Below are positions 23,939 through 32,978 of a DNA stretch of 34,015 nt, piece after piece. The notes below the pieces were generated by a model. The model did no database searches. It saw nothing but the letters and a program-made list of their open reading frames with translations, and was not told the DNA's origin. This DNA comes from JBGCDD01 sp045105075 (GTDB taxonomy: Bacteria > Pseudomonadota > Alphaproteobacteria > Rhodobacterales > Rhodobacteraceae): NCBI GenBank assembly GCA_045105075.1, contig JBGCDD010000174.1, positions 1-34,015 of the forward strand, in the 5' to 3' direction. Position 1 is the stretch's first letter. Each line of letters begins with the position of its first letter. Made by a program: the position numbers and the translations under genes.

Positions 23939-24090
23939 TCTCTTTCATCCGGACTGTGACCGTCGGCTCTGGATTCGCACCAGATCTGCTGACCAAGAGG
24001 CGGCAAGCCTCTCGCGCTCGCGGGCTGCATACCCTGTGGATCACCACAACGCATTTACCGCCGGTGGGGAATTTCGCCCCGCCCTGAGAA
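23939..24090 (-). ncRNA. FMN riboswitch (RFN element)
   Basis: Read on the minus strand it contains the near-invariant blocks in order: AGGGCGGGGCGAAATTCCCC, ACCGGCGGTAAA, AGCCCGCGAGCGC, GGTCAGCAGAT, GGTGCGAATCC, AGAGCCGACGGTCACAGTCC and GGATGAAAGAGA. It ends about 81 nt before the ribH ATG and should lower ribH expression when FMN is abundant. Confidence 0.98.
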
Positions 24091-24151
24091 CGCGATCAAC
24101 TTGCCAATGGCGCCCAGAGGTTGCAAGAGGCAAACACAACAGGAGAGCAAG

Positions 24152-24787
24152 ATGCACCCCAATCCGATCTATCGCACCATCGAAGCCAAGCGCAACATTG
24201 CAATGGCCCGCGAGCGCGCGTTCGGGGTCCTGGCGCTCAGCGCTGACGCGGGCCCGTTGATCAGTCACATCCCGTTCCTTTTGAGTGAAGACGGGGCCAC
24301 CGCCGGACTGCATCTGGTGCGCTCCAATCCCATTGTGCGCGCGCTTGAACAGCCCCGTGACGCGGTTATCGCGGTGTCCGGCCCCGACAGTTACATTTCG
24401 CCCGATTGGTACGGCGCAGATGACCAAGTGCCGACCTGGAACTATATCGCCATTCACCTGCGCGGCACGCTCGAACGCCGCCCGCAGGACGAATTGCACG
24501 ATCTGCTTGATCGCCAGTCCGCGCTTTTTGAAAACCGCCTTGCCCCCAAACCGCCTTGGGTCACAGAAAAAATGACCGACGGCGTCATGGAAAAGATGAT
24601 GCGGATGATTCTGCCTTTTCGGCTGGTCATTCACAGCATTGATGGCACCTGGAAGTTGAACCAGAACAAGCCCGATGACGTTCGTCTGAATGCCGCAGAT
24701 CACGTTGATGCCTATGGGATGGGGTCCGAAACGGCTGTGCTGGCCGCGTTGATGCGGGCAGTGGACAGCGGCAACGACGCCACCTAG
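24152..24787 (+). CDS. PaiB-like FMN-binding negative regulator family protein
   Basis: The 211-aa product starts at the ATG at 24152 (MHPNPIYRTIEAKRNIAMARERAFGVL), 6 nt after AGGAG (24141-24145). It has the flavin-reductase-like split barrel of the PaiB/FMN-binding family: an N-terminal Y(R)..., SHIPFLL, GLHLVRSNPI and PDSYISPDWYG, then a helical C-terminus with KQ-type LNQNKPDDVR. B. subtilis PaiB was described as a sporulation/protease regulator; many homologues may simply be flavoproteins. It is divergent from the FMN-riboswitch gene. Confidence 0.9.
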   Translation: MHPNPIYRTIEAKRNIAMARERAFGVLALSADAGPLISHIPFLLSEDGATAGLHLVRSNPIVRALEQPRDAVIAVSGPDSYISPDWYGADDQVPTWNYIAIHLRGTLERRPQDELHDLLDRQSALFENRLAPKPPWVTEKMTDGVMEKMMRMILPFRLVIHSIDGTWKLNQNKPDDVRLNAADHVDAYGMGSETAVLAALMRAVDSGNDAT

Positions 24788-24819
24788 TCTGCGCCCATCC
24801 GCCACAGGAGCCTTGGATC

Positions 24820-25431
24820 ATGAAGTTATACCACTCGCCCGCGTCCCCCTTTGTACGCAAAGTTGTCGTGTTATTGCACGAACTTGGCAAAACGGATGAG
24901 GTGGCGTTTGAAACCGTGACCACCACAGCCCTGGCCTCGGATGCCGCGCTGACTGCGGCCAACCCGCTGGCCCGTTTGCCCGCACTCGAGCGTCCAAACG
25001 GTGTTACGCTTTACGACAGCCGGGTTGTGACCGCCTATCTTGATGATTTGTTCGGTGGCGGCTTTTATCCCGGGACGGCGGCGCGTTGGGAAACCCTGAC
25101 GCTGGAAGCCACCGGTGATGGGATCATGGATTCAGCGGTTTCAATGGTTTACGAGCTGCGGTTGCGCGCACCAGAACAGCAATCTCAGGCCTGGATCGAA
25201 GCCCAATGGGGCAAAGTCGAGCGCGCGCTGTCCATCGTCAACACGCGCTGGATGAGCCATTTATCTGGTCCTGTGGGCATGGGCCACGTGTCGATGGCCT
25301 GCGCCTTGGCCTACCTGGATTTCCGCCATGAAGCGCGCGACTGGCGTGGCGCAAATGTGGATTTAGCGGCCTGGTTTGAAACATTTGATGCGCGCCCCAG
25401 CATGGCCGCTTCGCGTCCCCCCGCAGGATGA
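24820..25431 (+). CDS. Glutathione S-transferase family protein
   Basis: The 203-aa protein has an N-terminal thioredoxin fold (residues 1-80: MKLYHSPASPFVRKVVVLLHELG, NPLARLPALE with the cis-Pro, and LYDSRVVTAYLDD, the glutathione gamma-glutamyl contact). An all-helical C-terminal domain follows (~90-200), ending WFETFDARPSMAASRP. SPFVRKV places a Ser at the active-site turn, so it is likely a Ser/Cys-type class. The substrate is unknown. CAGGAG precedes the ATG. It is 32 nt from the PaiB-like gene and probably co-transcribed. Confidence 0.93.
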   Translation: MKLYHSPASPFVRKVVVLLHELGKTDEVAFETVTTTALASDAALTAANPLARLPALERPNGVTLYDSRVVTAYLDDLFGGGFYPGTAARWETLTLEATGDGIMDSAVSMVYELRLRAPEQQSQAWIEAQWGKVERALSIVNTRWMSHLSGPVGMGHVSMACALAYLDFRHEARDWRGANVDLAAWFETFDARPSMAASRPPAG

Positions 25432-25609
25432 GACTTCTTTAACCTGCGCGTGCTAATTGCCGCAGGGCCCAGGTTGTGAGGCACTGCGCGGCTTTGACCG
25501 CTGGACGTGGCAGGGACTCGCCGCTAGTTACCCTTTCGAAGCCGCTGTTTGTCATGCGGTTGTTATGCATGTTTGCCCTGCAACGGGCGCTGGAATTGGA
25601 GAAAACCTC

Positions 25610-26170
25610 GTGTCCCACGCAGAAGATCACGACGACACCCGGAGAGATTTCCTTTATTATGTCACGGCCGGCGCCGGCGCGGTGACGGCAGGTGCAGCCA
25701 TCTGGCCGCTTGTGAACCAAATGAACCCATCCGCGGACGTGCAGGCCTTGTCCTCGATCCGCGTCGATTTGGCCGATGTCGAAGTTGGCACACAGATCAG
25801 CGTCAAATTTCTGGGCAAGCCAGTGTTTATTCGCCGCCGCACCGAAGAAGAGATCACCGAAGCGCGCGAGGTCAATGTTGACGACCTGCCTGACGGCGTC
25901 GCGCGCAACACCAACCTTGGCGATGTGCCTGCTACCGACGAAAACCGCTCCCTTGATGAGGCCGGTGAATGGCTCGTCATGATGGGCGTTTGCACCCATT
26001 TGGGCTGTGTGCCTTTGGGGGACGGCGCGGGCGATTACCACGGCTGGTTCTGCCCTTGCCACGGATCACACTATGACACCGCCGGTCGCATCCGCAAAGG
26101 ACCCGCGCCAGAGAACCTGCCGATTCCGGTGGTTCAATTTGTCGATGAAACAACGATTGAATTGGGATAG
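25610..26170 (+). CDS. petA: Ubiquinol-cytochrome c reductase Rieske iron-sulfur subunit
   Basis: The 186-aa subunit carries electrons from ubiquinol to cytochrome c1. The start is a GTG at 25610 (MSHAEDHDDTRRDFLYY), 8 nt after GGAG. TRRDFLYYVT (10-19) is a Tat-like motif, and residues ~15-38 form the membrane anchor. The [2Fe-2S] ligands are C128, H130, C148 and H151 in CTHLGC and CPCHGSHYD, with C133-C150 as the disulfide. Sequence wording is close to the Rhodobacter protein as I remember it (SADVQAL, GRIRKGPAPENLPIP). It is the first gene of petABC. Confidence 0.97.
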   Translation: MSHAEDHDDTRRDFLYYVTAGAGAVTAGAAIWPLVNQMNPSADVQALSSIRVDLADVEVGTQISVKFLGKPVFIRRRTEEEITEAREVNVDDLPDGVARNTNLGDVPATDENRSLDEAGEWLVMMGVCTHLGCVPLGDGAGDYHGWFCPCHGSHYDTAGRIRKGPAPENLPIPVVQFVDETTIELG

Positions 26171-26181
26171 GGAGATACGCA

Positions 26182-27528
26182 ATGTCCGGAATTCCGCACG
26201 ATCACTACGAACCTAAAACTGGCGGTGAAAAGTGGCTGCACAGCCGCCTGCCGATTGTGGGTTTGCTGTACGACACCATCATGATCCCCACGCCCAAGAA
26301 CCTGAACTGGATGTGGATCTGGGGGATTGTTCTGACCTTCTGTCTGGTTTTGCAGATTGTCACCGGCATCGTGCTGGTGATGCACTACACGCCACATGTT
26401 GATTATGCGTTCTCATCTGTGGAACATATCATGCGCAATGTGAATGGCGGCGCGATGCTGCGCTATATTCACATGAACGGCGCTTCGCTGTTCTTTGTGG
26501 CAGTCTACGCGCACATCTTCCGTGGTCTCTATTATGGCAGTTACAAAGCCCCGCGCGAGATCACATGGATCATCGGGATGCTAATCTATCTCATGATGAT
26601 GGGCACCGCATTCATGGGTTACGTTCTGCCTTGGGGCCAGATGTCGTTCTGGGGCGCCACCGTGATCACCGGTTTGTTTGGTGCCATCCCGTTTGTGGGC
26701 GATGCGCTGCAGGCTTGGCTTTTGGGCGGACCAGCAGTCGACAACGCGACGCTCAACCGCTTTTTCTCCTTGCATTATCTTTTGCCCTTCGTGATCGCGG
26801 GTCTGGTGATCGTGCACATCTGGGCCTTTCACACAACTGGCAACAACAATCCAACCGGGGTTGAGGTGCGACGCACCTCCAAGGCCGATGCCAAGAAAGA
26901 CACCCTTCCATTCTGGCCCTACTTCGTGATCAAGGATCTCTTTGCGCTGGTTGTCATTCTGACCGTGTTCTGGGCGATCGTGGGCTTTATGCCAAACTAT
27001 CTGGGTCACCCGGACAACTATATCGAGGCGAACCCCCTGGCGACGCCTGCGCATATTGTGCCGGAATGGTACTTCCTGCCCTTCTACGCAATCCTTCGGG
27101 CCTTTACCGATGAAGTCTGGGTTGTACAGATCGCCTCTTTTGTCACCGCAGGCATCATCGACGCCAAGTTCTTTGGGGTTTTGGCGATGTTTGGTGCGAT
27201 TGTTGTGATGGCGCTGGCGCCTTGGCTCGATACCTCCAGCGTGCGTTCGGGTCGCTATCGCCCGATGTTCAAGTGGTGGTTCGCCCTGCTGATTGTCGAC
27301 TTTTTCGTCCTGATGTGGGTTGGGGCCATGCCGGCCGAAGAACCCTACAACACCATCTCGCTGATCGCGTCGGCCTATTGGTTTGCCTACTTCCTTGTGC
27401 TTCTTCCGCTGTTGGGCGTGATCGAGAAACCCGATCCGCAACCTGCCACCATCGAAGAGGATTTTGAGGCCCATTACGGCAAGAAAACCGATGCTGACGG
27501 CGCAGCTGTCGCGGCTCCGGCCGAATAA
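26182..27528 (+). CDS. petB: Cytochrome b of the bc1 complex
   Basis: The 448-aa polytopic subunit holds hemes bL and bH and both quinone sites. Eight TM helices are readable. The heme-binding His pairs lie in the second and fourth helices (HMNGASLFFVAVYAHIFRG; ...FFSLHYLLPFVIAGLVIVHIWAFH). PEWY at 294-297 is the Qo-site motif. It starts 11 nt after petA and is followed by petC after 15 nt. Length fits the full-length alphaproteobacterial fbcB/petB, not a split form. Confidence 0.98.
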   Translation: MSGIPHDHYEPKTGGEKWLHSRLPIVGLLYDTIMIPTPKNLNWMWIWGIVLTFCLVLQIVTGIVLVMHYTPHVDYAFSSVEHIMRNVNGGAMLRYIHMNGASLFFVAVYAHIFRGLYYGSYKAPREITWIIGMLIYLMMMGTAFMGYVLPWGQMSFWGATVITGLFGAIPFVGDALQAWLLGGPAVDNATLNRFFSLHYLLPFVIAGLVIVHIWAFHTTGNNNPTGVEVRRTSKADAKKDTLPFWPYFVIKDLFALVVILTVFWAIVGFMPNYLGHPDNYIEANPLATPAHIVPEWYFLPFYAILRAFTDEVWVVQIASFVTAGIIDAKFFGVLAMFGAIVVMALAPWLDTSSVRSGRYRPMFKWWFALLIVDFFVLMWVGAMPAEEPYNTISLIASAYWFAYFLVLLPLLGVIEKPDPQPATIEEDFEAHYGKKTDADGAAVAAPAE

Positions 27529-27543
27529 GAAGGACACTGATCC

Positions 27544-28338
27544 ATGTTGAAGAAACTCACACTGTCCGCGGTCGCCGCACTTGCCATTTCGGCAAACGGG
27601 GCGTGGGCAGCCGGGGCATATGACACTCACATCGAGGATTTCGCATTCTCGTTTGAGGGCCCCTTTGGCACGTTTGACCAAAACCAGCTGCAGCGCGGGC
27701 TTCAGATTTACACGGAGGTCTGTGCGGCTTGCCACGGCCTCAAACAGGTGCCTTTGCGCACGCTGTCCGACGAAGGTGGGCCGAACCTGCCCGAAGATCA
27801 GGTCCGCGCCTATGCGGCTGACAACTTTGAAGTCTTTGATGCCGAACTCGACGATTTTCGTCCTGCAACGCCCGTTGACCATTTTCCCGAGAACAATGGT
27901 GTCGGCGCACCTGACCTCAGCCTCATGGCCAAGGCACGTGCCGGCTTTCATGGCCCTTACGGACTGGGCATCAATCAGATGTTCAAAGGGATTGGCGGCG
28001 CTGAATACATAGCGTCCTTGTTGACCGGATACACCGGTGAAGAAAAGGAACAGGCAGGCGCGGTCTTTTACGAGAACACCGCCTTTCCAGGTGGCTGGAT
28101 CAGCATGGGGCCTCCGCTTTATGATGAAGCCGTGGAATTTGCCGACGGACACGCAAATGACATTCATCACATGGCCGAGGATGTATCGGCATTCCTGATG
28201 TGGACGGCGGAACCAAAGATGATGGCACGCAAACAAGCAGGCTTCGTTGGTGTGTTTTTCCTGACCATCCTTTCGGTCCTTCTTTACCTGACCAACAAGC
28301 GCATCTGGGCGCCTGTTAAAGGTAAGAAAACGTCCTAG
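27544..28338 (+). CDS. petC: Cytochrome c1 of the bc1 complex
   Basis: The 264-aa subunit passes electrons to soluble cytochrome c. Residues 1-22 are a cleaved signal peptide (ending GAWA). The heme site CAACH is at 60-64, and the Met ligand is probably in WISMGPPL. The C-terminal anchor helix is GFVGVFFLTILSVLLYL, followed by a basic cytoplasmic tail (KRIWAPVKGKKTS). It ends the petABC operon, with a strong terminator 23 nt later. Confidence 0.97.
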   Translation: MLKKLTLSAVAALAISANGAWAAGAYDTHIEDFAFSFEGPFGTFDQNQLQRGLQIYTEVCAACHGLKQVPLRTLSDEGGPNLPEDQVRAYAADNFEVFDAELDDFRPATPVDHFPENNGVGAPDLSLMAKARAGFHGPYGLGINQMFKGIGGAEYIASLLTGYTGEEKEQAGAVFYENTAFPGGWISMGPPLYDEAVEFADGHANDIHHMAEDVSAFLMWTAEPKMMARKQAGFVGVFFLTILSVLLYLTNKRIWAPVKGKKTS

Positions 28339-28360
28339 GAGCCGGCAAGCAGCAAAGCAA

Positions 28361-28391
28361 AAGCCCCGCAGAAACCTGCGGGGCTTTTTTT
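28361..28391 (+). terminator. Terminator of petABC
   Basis: A perfect 11-bp stem (28361-28371 with 28376-28386, loop AAAC) ends in a run of seven T. The A-rich left side makes weak function on the other strand possible; the convergent Hsp70-like gene ends at 28477. Confidence 0.95.
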
Positions 28392-28476
28392 GTGAGCAAT
28401 GCGATGTTCAGCCGAGCGGTCTATGGATCAAAGACGTGTTATTCCCCGAATGCCCGACGACCTGGTCAATATCGGT

Positions 28477-29736
28477 TTACACCTTTGGGAAATGGCCATC
28501 TGCGGCAAGAACAAGCCCATCTGCAACGGCTGTGAACACACCGGAAAAACGATGATGGGCATCGTGAAACACCTCGCGCATGGCGTCTGGCACCAACGAC
28601 ATGAGACTTGAACCGCCGACATAGACCACCGTGTCGACTTGCGACGGTGAAACATTGGCCATCGCCAACACATCACGTGCCCCGCCCTGCAAAGCTTGTG
28701 AATAGGACGAGAGCGTTTCGACAAGTGCCTCAGTGTCCAGATCTGCAGAAAGGGTTGGTTCAATTATCGTAAGATCAACCCGCGCAGGCTTTGCGCTGCT
28801 GTTTGCTGCAATCTTGCCGGCCTCCACAGCAAAGGCGATGTCGTGACCCAGTTCGGCTTCCAACACATTTGAAAGGCGTGCGAAACGCTCCGGCTCCGCC
28901 GCCATCTTTTCCATTTCAGAAACTTTTCGACGTGTCGCACCGGTATAAAGAAAAGGGATTTTTTCCCATGTGGCCAGATCATTGAAGATTGCGTTGGGTG
29001 CCAACAAAAGACCTTCCCCCATCACTTTGCGCAAGCGGGTTCCCTTGCCCAGCAAAGGCATGACATGTGCAACGCTAAGTGCGCGATCGAAATCGGTACC
29101 GCCAATACGAACCCCGTGATTGGCCAAGATTTCCACCCCTTTTGCCCGACACTCAAAAAGAGAAAAGTCTGATGTGCCCCCGCCAATATCGACAATCAGC
29201 CCACGACCGATGTTGGTGTCAGTTGCGCTGGCCAGTGCTGCCGCTTCGGGCTCTGGCAGAAACGCAACTTCTTCGAAACCAGCCGCCAGGTAACACGCCT
29301 TTAGGTCGGCTTCGGCGCGCGCGTCACGCTCTAGATCATTGGCATGAAAATGCACCGGACGCCCGGACAAGACCCGATCAAAACGAAGTCCGGTCTCGGC
29401 TTCTGCACGGGCTTTGATTTGCGCCAGAAACTGCGCGATAATTTCGACGAAGGTGACGCGTTGGTTCAGGATCTGGCGCTTTTCATGCATCAGTGAGGTA
29501 CCCAGAACCCGCTTGAGGGCCCGCATAAATCGACCGTTGTTGCCGTTGATCAATGCATCCGTCGCCGCCCGCCCGATAAGAGTTTTCCGGCTATCATAGT
29601 CAAAAAAGAAGGCGGTCGGCAGCGTCGTCTCATCGTTTTCAACCCGGATAAGCTGCGGCTTTCCGTCCACCAAAACGCCGGCTGCAGAGTTCGAGGTGCC
29701 AAAGTCGACCCCTAGGACAGGTTTGAAAGCTGGCAT
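28477..29736 (-). CDS. Hsp70-family protein, YegD-like
   Basis: The 419-aa product begins at the ATG at 29736 (MPAFKPVLGVDFGTSNSAAGVL). The frame upstream (to 29802) lacks homology. It has the actin-like ATPase fold: phosphate 1 loop VDFGTSNSA (~9-17), phosphate 2 loop VDIGGGTSDFSLF (~195-207) and adenosine loop VVYVGGSSLMSLVP (~375-388). The chain ends soon after, so the DnaK substrate-binding domain and lid are missing; this is the shorter YegD type. Its client is unknown. It lies 69 nt downstream of mtaB on the same strand and probably ends the dapF-mtaB operon. Confidence 0.9.
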   Translation of the reverse strand: MPAFKPVLGVDFGTSNSAAGVLVDGKPQLIRVENDETTLPTAFFFDYDSRKTLIGRAATDALINGNNGRFMRALKRVLGTSLMHEKRQILNQRVTFVEIIAQFLAQIKARAEAETGLRFDRVLSGRPVHFHANDLERDARAEADLKACYLAAGFEEVAFLPEPEAAALASATDTNIGRGLIVDIGGGTSDFSLFECRAKGVEILANHGVRIGGTDFDRALSVAHVMPLLGKGTRLRKVMGEGLLLAPNAIFNDLATWEKIPFLYTGATRRKVSEMEKMAAEPERFARLSNVLEAELGHDIAFAVEAGKIAANSSAKPARVDLTIIEPTLSADLDTEALVETLSSYSQALQGGARDVLAMANVSPSQVDTVVYVGGSSLMSLVPDAMREVFHDAHHRFSGVFTAVADGLVLAADGHFPKV

Positions 29737-29805
29737 GACCAAGGCCCCGATGATGCTGAGTTTGAAAGGCGCCGGTTTAGAACCCGCGCCAATACAGGTC
29801 AATCC

Positions 29806-31050
29806 TCAAACACAAAGTTGCGTGTCATCATGCCCAGCAATGCGCGCTGTCACAATTTGGCCCACTGGATGGGGCGTCTCAAAGCGCACTTGGGCAAACT
29901 GCGCAGTGCGCCCCATAGTCGGGTTTTCCATCAAGACTTGATGCGTCTCGCCGACCTGGCCTTGCAAATGATCCAAAACTTGTTGCTGAGCAGCCGCTCG
30001 CAGACGCGCCGCCCGAGCCTTGATCACCACGCCTTCTACCTGAGGCATACGCGCAGCCGGCGTCCCGGGACGCGGCGAATAAGGAAAAACATGCAGCCAC
30101 GTCAAATGGCACGCCTTTAACAACGCCACAGATTGCTCGAACTGCGCCTCGGTTTCAGTGGGAAAACCTGCGATGATATCCGCGCCAAAGGTCATGTCAG
30201 GGCGCAGCGCACGCGCGGTTGCACAAAACTCAATCGCATCATCGCGCAAATGCCGACGCTTCATGCGCTTGAGGATCAAATCATCGCCATGTTGCAACGA
30301 CAAATGCAGGTGCGGCATCAAACGGGGCTGATGGGCAATGGCATCCATCAGAGCGTCGTCCACTTCAATGCTATCAATCGAACTGATTCGCAGCCGGGAC
30401 AGTTCTGGTACCTGCATCAAAATGCGTTGAACCAGATCACCCAGCCGAGGCGTCGCTGGCAGATCCGCGCCCCAACTTGTCAGATCAACACCGGTCAGCA
30501 CGACTTCGTTGTATCCCCGTTCAACCAACCGCTGAATTTGCGCAACAACCACATCCGCGGTCACAGAGCGCGAGTTGCCGCGCCCGTAAGGAATGATACA
30601 AAATGTGCAGCGATGATCACAGCCATTCTGCACCTGCACATAGGCGCGCGCGCGTGTGCCAAAGCCATCGATCACATGATCACTCGCCTTGGTCACAGCC
30701 ATGATATCATCGACTTGCACCGGCTTGGGATCGCCATTCGCCAAAGCGCGCCAGGTCGGCGCCTGCATCTTTTCAGTGTTGCCAAGCACGACATCGACCT
30801 CAGGCATGGCGGCAAAGGTGGCGGGTTCGGTTTGCGCCGCACAACCGGTCACAACCATACGCGCGTCTGGATTGTCACGACGCAGTTTGCGAATGTCCTG
30901 GCGCGCCTTGCGAACCGCCTCTGACGTGACAGCGCATGTGTTGACCACAACCACGCCATTGGCCCCGGCGGCGGCACTGAGGTCCTTCATCGCTTCGGTT
31001 TCATAGGCATTGAGCCGACAGCCTAAAGTTGAGAATTTGGCTCCGCTCAT
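29806..31050 (-). CDS. mtaB: tRNA t6A37 methylthiotransferase MtaB
   Basis: The 414-aa radical-SAM enzyme turns t6A into ms2t6A at position 37 of ANN-decoding tRNAs, including tRNA-Lys such as the one nearby. The ATG at 31050 overlaps the dapF stop as ATGA, so it is preferred to an upstream in-frame codon. The N-terminal UPF0004 domain has cysteines in STLGCRLN, VNTCAVT and VTGCAAQ, which bind the second cluster. The radical-SAM CxxxCxxC is NGCDHRCTFC. A TRAM-like C-terminal end follows. The substrate group (t6A rather than i6A) is from family resemblance (GCRLNAYE). Confidence 0.95.
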   Translation of the reverse strand: MSGAKFSTLGCRLNAYETEAMKDLSAAAGANGVVVVNTCAVTSEAVRKARQDIRKLRRDNPDARMVVTGCAAQTEPATFAAMPEVDVVLGNTEKMQAPTWRALANGDPKPVQVDDIMAVTKASDHVIDGFGTRARAYVQVQNGCDHRCTFCIIPYGRGNSRSVTADVVVAQIQRLVERGYNEVVLTGVDLTSWGADLPATPRLGDLVQRILMQVPELSRLRISSIDSIEVDDALMDAIAHQPRLMPHLHLSLQHGDDLILKRMKRRHLRDDAIEFCATARALRPDMTFGADIIAGFPTETEAQFEQSVALLKACHLTWLHVFPYSPRPGTPAARMPQVEGVVIKARAARLRAAAQQQVLDHLQGQVGETHQVLMENPTMGRTAQFAQVRFETPHPVGQIVTARIAGHDDTQLCV

Positions 31051-31880
31051 ATTCCGGCAAGCCATTCAGATGTCAGAGTTCCGGAAAAAACATGCGACGT
31101 CGGGCCAGTCATCCAAACGCCGTCATCGCGCCATTCAACATGCAGGGTACCGCCGTCCAAATCGATCCGCACTGCGCGCCCGGTCAGGCCACGGCGCGCT
31201 GCCGCCACCGCTGTTGCACAAGACGACGACCCGGACGCCAGGGTGATGCCAACGCCGCGCTCCCAAACGCGCATGCGGATATGATCCTTGGCGATGACTT
31301 GCGCCACTTGCACATTGGTGCGTTCTGGAAACAGCGGGTGATGTTCTTGCGACGCCCCGAAGGACGCCAGATCGACGCGCGCCGTATCATCAACGAAGAA
31401 CGTGCAGTGCGGGTTGCCCATTCCGGTCGCCGTCGGAGCACCGTCTATTGGCAATTCCAACGTATCCATTGCGCGCGCAAGCGGCACGTCGGCCCAATCC
31501 AATTGAGGCGCACCCATATTCACCGAAGTTTGGCCCTGGCCCATATCCCGGGCCTCGAGAACGCCTCGATCAGTCGTCAAATGAACCCGATCACTCCCCG
31601 ACTCGACCATCAAAAAGCGTGCGATACACCGCGTTGCATTTCCACAGGCCGCTGATTCTGATCCATCCGCGTTCAAAAATGTCAGGTGCGCATCCTTACT
31701 GTTGGTCGAGATGATCGCCAGTTGGTCGAACCCAACGCCACAATGTCTGTCCGCCAAGGCGCGCGCCAAAGCAGGCGGCACAGGCACCGGACGTGCGCGC
31801 GCATCGACAACGACAAAGTCATTGCCAAGCCCATGCATTTTCATGAAAGGCCAACCTATTTCGGAGTGCGCGCACATCAT
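31047..31880 (-). CDS. dapF: Diaminopimelate epimerase
   Basis: DapF converts LL- to meso-diaminopimelate for lysine and peptidoglycan. The start may be the ATG at 31880 or 31877 (MCAHSEIGWPFMKMHGLGNDF) or the internal ATG at 31844; the longer version keeps WPFMKMHGLGNDFVVVDAR, usual in the family. The two catalytic cysteines are in SAACGNATRC and SGSSSCATAVA. Length (~277 aa) is typical. It is coupled to mtaB by a 4-nt overlap. Confidence 0.95.
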   Translation of the reverse strand: MMCAHSEIGWPFMKMHGLGNDFVVVDARARPVPVPPALARALADRHCGVGFDQLAIISTNSKDAHLTFLNADGSESAACGNATRCIARFLMVESGSDRVHLTTDRGVLEARDMGQGQTSVNMGAPQLDWADVPLARAMDTLELPIDGAPTATGMGNPHCTFFVDDTARVDLASFGASQEHHPLFPERTNVQVAQVIAKDHIRMRVWERGVGITLASGSSSCATAVAAARRGLTGRAVRIDLDGGTLHVEWRDDGVWMTGPTSHVFSGTLTSEWLAGI

Positions 31881-32029
31881 CGCCGTATAGCGCCGCAAAT
31901 GCTGCTTTTCCACCCCACAGAGCTCAAAGTTGACATCACGCCTTGACCCGCAAAGCGCCCTCTCATACACAGCGGTTCGATCAGGCGGGCGACTCACTAA
32001 TGAAACGTCTGTCGGTATGATTTTGGTGG

Positions 32030-32058
32030 TTGAAGTTGATCAAACAACCAGCTTAAAC
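32030..32058 (+). promoter_or_regulatory. Possible promoter of tRNA-Lys
   Basis: TTGAAG (32030-32035) and TTAAAC (32053-32058) are 17 nt apart and about 35 nt upstream of the tRNA 5' end. Both boxes deviate from consensus, and shifted alternatives exist (TTGATC at 32036), so this is only a candidate. Confidence 0.3.
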
Positions 32059-32092
32059 AACGTAGCATGTCGTAAGACACGCGAACAAGAGT

Positions 32093-32168
32093 GGGCCGTT
32101 AGCTCAGTTGGTAGAGCAGCTGACTTTTAATCAGCGGGTCGCAGGTTCGAATCCTGCACGGCTCACCA
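32093..32168 (+). tRNA. tRNA-Lys (anticodon TTT), CCA encoded
   Basis: The 76-nt sequence folds as a cloverleaf: acceptor GGGCCGT/ACGGCTC (one G-T pair), D arm GCTC...GAGC, anticodon stem GCTGA/TCAGC with loop CTTTTAA (anticodon TTT), T arm GCAGG TTCGAAT CCTGC, discriminator A and genomic CCA. Genes stop here and an atypical region begins, as at many tRNA integration sites, but no repeat of the tRNA 3' end is seen in the window. Confidence 0.99.
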
Positions 32169-32642
32169 CTCAGTTCGCTGTTGTCAGGCGTCACGAAAGT
32201 CTTCCACAATTGGCGGATTTTCTGCCACAAACGCCTTTTACTTCTTCCACACGCACTTATTTTGGCGATCAGCATTACGGATGGGAGAACATTGTCGTCA
32301 AAAATTCGGATTATCAGCTCTGTTCCTTGGAAGGTCTATCGCGACTTGGTGTCATTAAGCGATGACCAGTGTCGATCAAAACGCTTCAGTTCGGCCGAAT
32401 CCCTAGCGACATTCGTTACAACACTAAATTAAGCAGGACACGATCTCATATTTGCTGATGGCGCCGGACCGAATACATAGCCGGATAGCTAATTACCTGC
32501 TCCATTCGGAACCAGCATGTTGATTAGGTTTCAAACGTTGCCTCCGAACTGCCCGCGTTTGGAAGCGTGACCGGGTTGGTCCGAACTACCAACCCGTCAA
32601 GTGGCCACGAGGACGGTAACACCACCACTACCATGCATCGAA
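32169..32642 (+). other. 474-nt stretch without a supportable gene
   Basis: Short frames exist (e.g. 32181-32432 plus), but none has family resemblance, a ribosome site or coding-like composition. Base composition is visibly more A+T-rich than the preceding 32 kb. The one structured item is a 9-bp perfect hairpin: CGGGTTGGT at 32572-32580 with ACCAACCCG at 32588-32596 (7-nt loop), extendable by three pairs past a bulge. No T-run follows, so it is not an ordinary terminator. Confidence 0.5.
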
Positions 32643-32855
32643 TTATGCTTTGATAGCCGCTGTAGCAAATTTGTTTTCAGCATTGGACATGGAAGCCCAA
32701 TCTTCATAACCTGCCCGTTGATAAATCAATCCGACCGCGCGGCTATCAAGCCTCTTCGCCTGACTCTTCGACGCTAAAACCATCCGTGCCAAGACAGGCC
32801 AATCGGCCATGTTGTGCATTTCTGAATGACTTAAATCTGGTGTCCGACATTTCAC
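32643..32855 (-). CDS. Doubtful 70-aa hypothetical
   Basis: This GTG-initiated frame encodes a helical, charged peptide (VLARMVLASKSQAKRLDSRAVGLIYQRAGYEDWASM). I recognise no family, and no convincing Shine-Dalgarno site precedes it. It may be a remnant of an island gene or chance. Low confidence. Confidence 0.25.
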   Translation of the reverse strand: MKCRTPDLSHSEMHNMADWPVLARMVLASKSQAKRLDSRAVGLIYQRAGYEDWASMSNAENKFATAAIKA

Positions 32856-32978
32856 TGCAAAGTTCCCTAAGTTAACCGCCGCGAGGAACGCGGTGAGATG
32901 GCAGCCTCTAAGCCTGCAATGGATTGGCCAAAATTGACGATCACGACTGAGAATTAGTAAAACTAAAAATCTGGGTCA

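Noticed and set aside
26581..28236. 551-aa minus-strand frame opposite petB and petC
   Set aside because: High-GC antisense frame over two unmistakable genes; its translation has no family-like features.
32093..32168. attL site of an integrated element at tRNA-Lys
   Set aside because: No second copy of the tRNA 3' end and no integrase were found in the window, so no attachment site is annotated.
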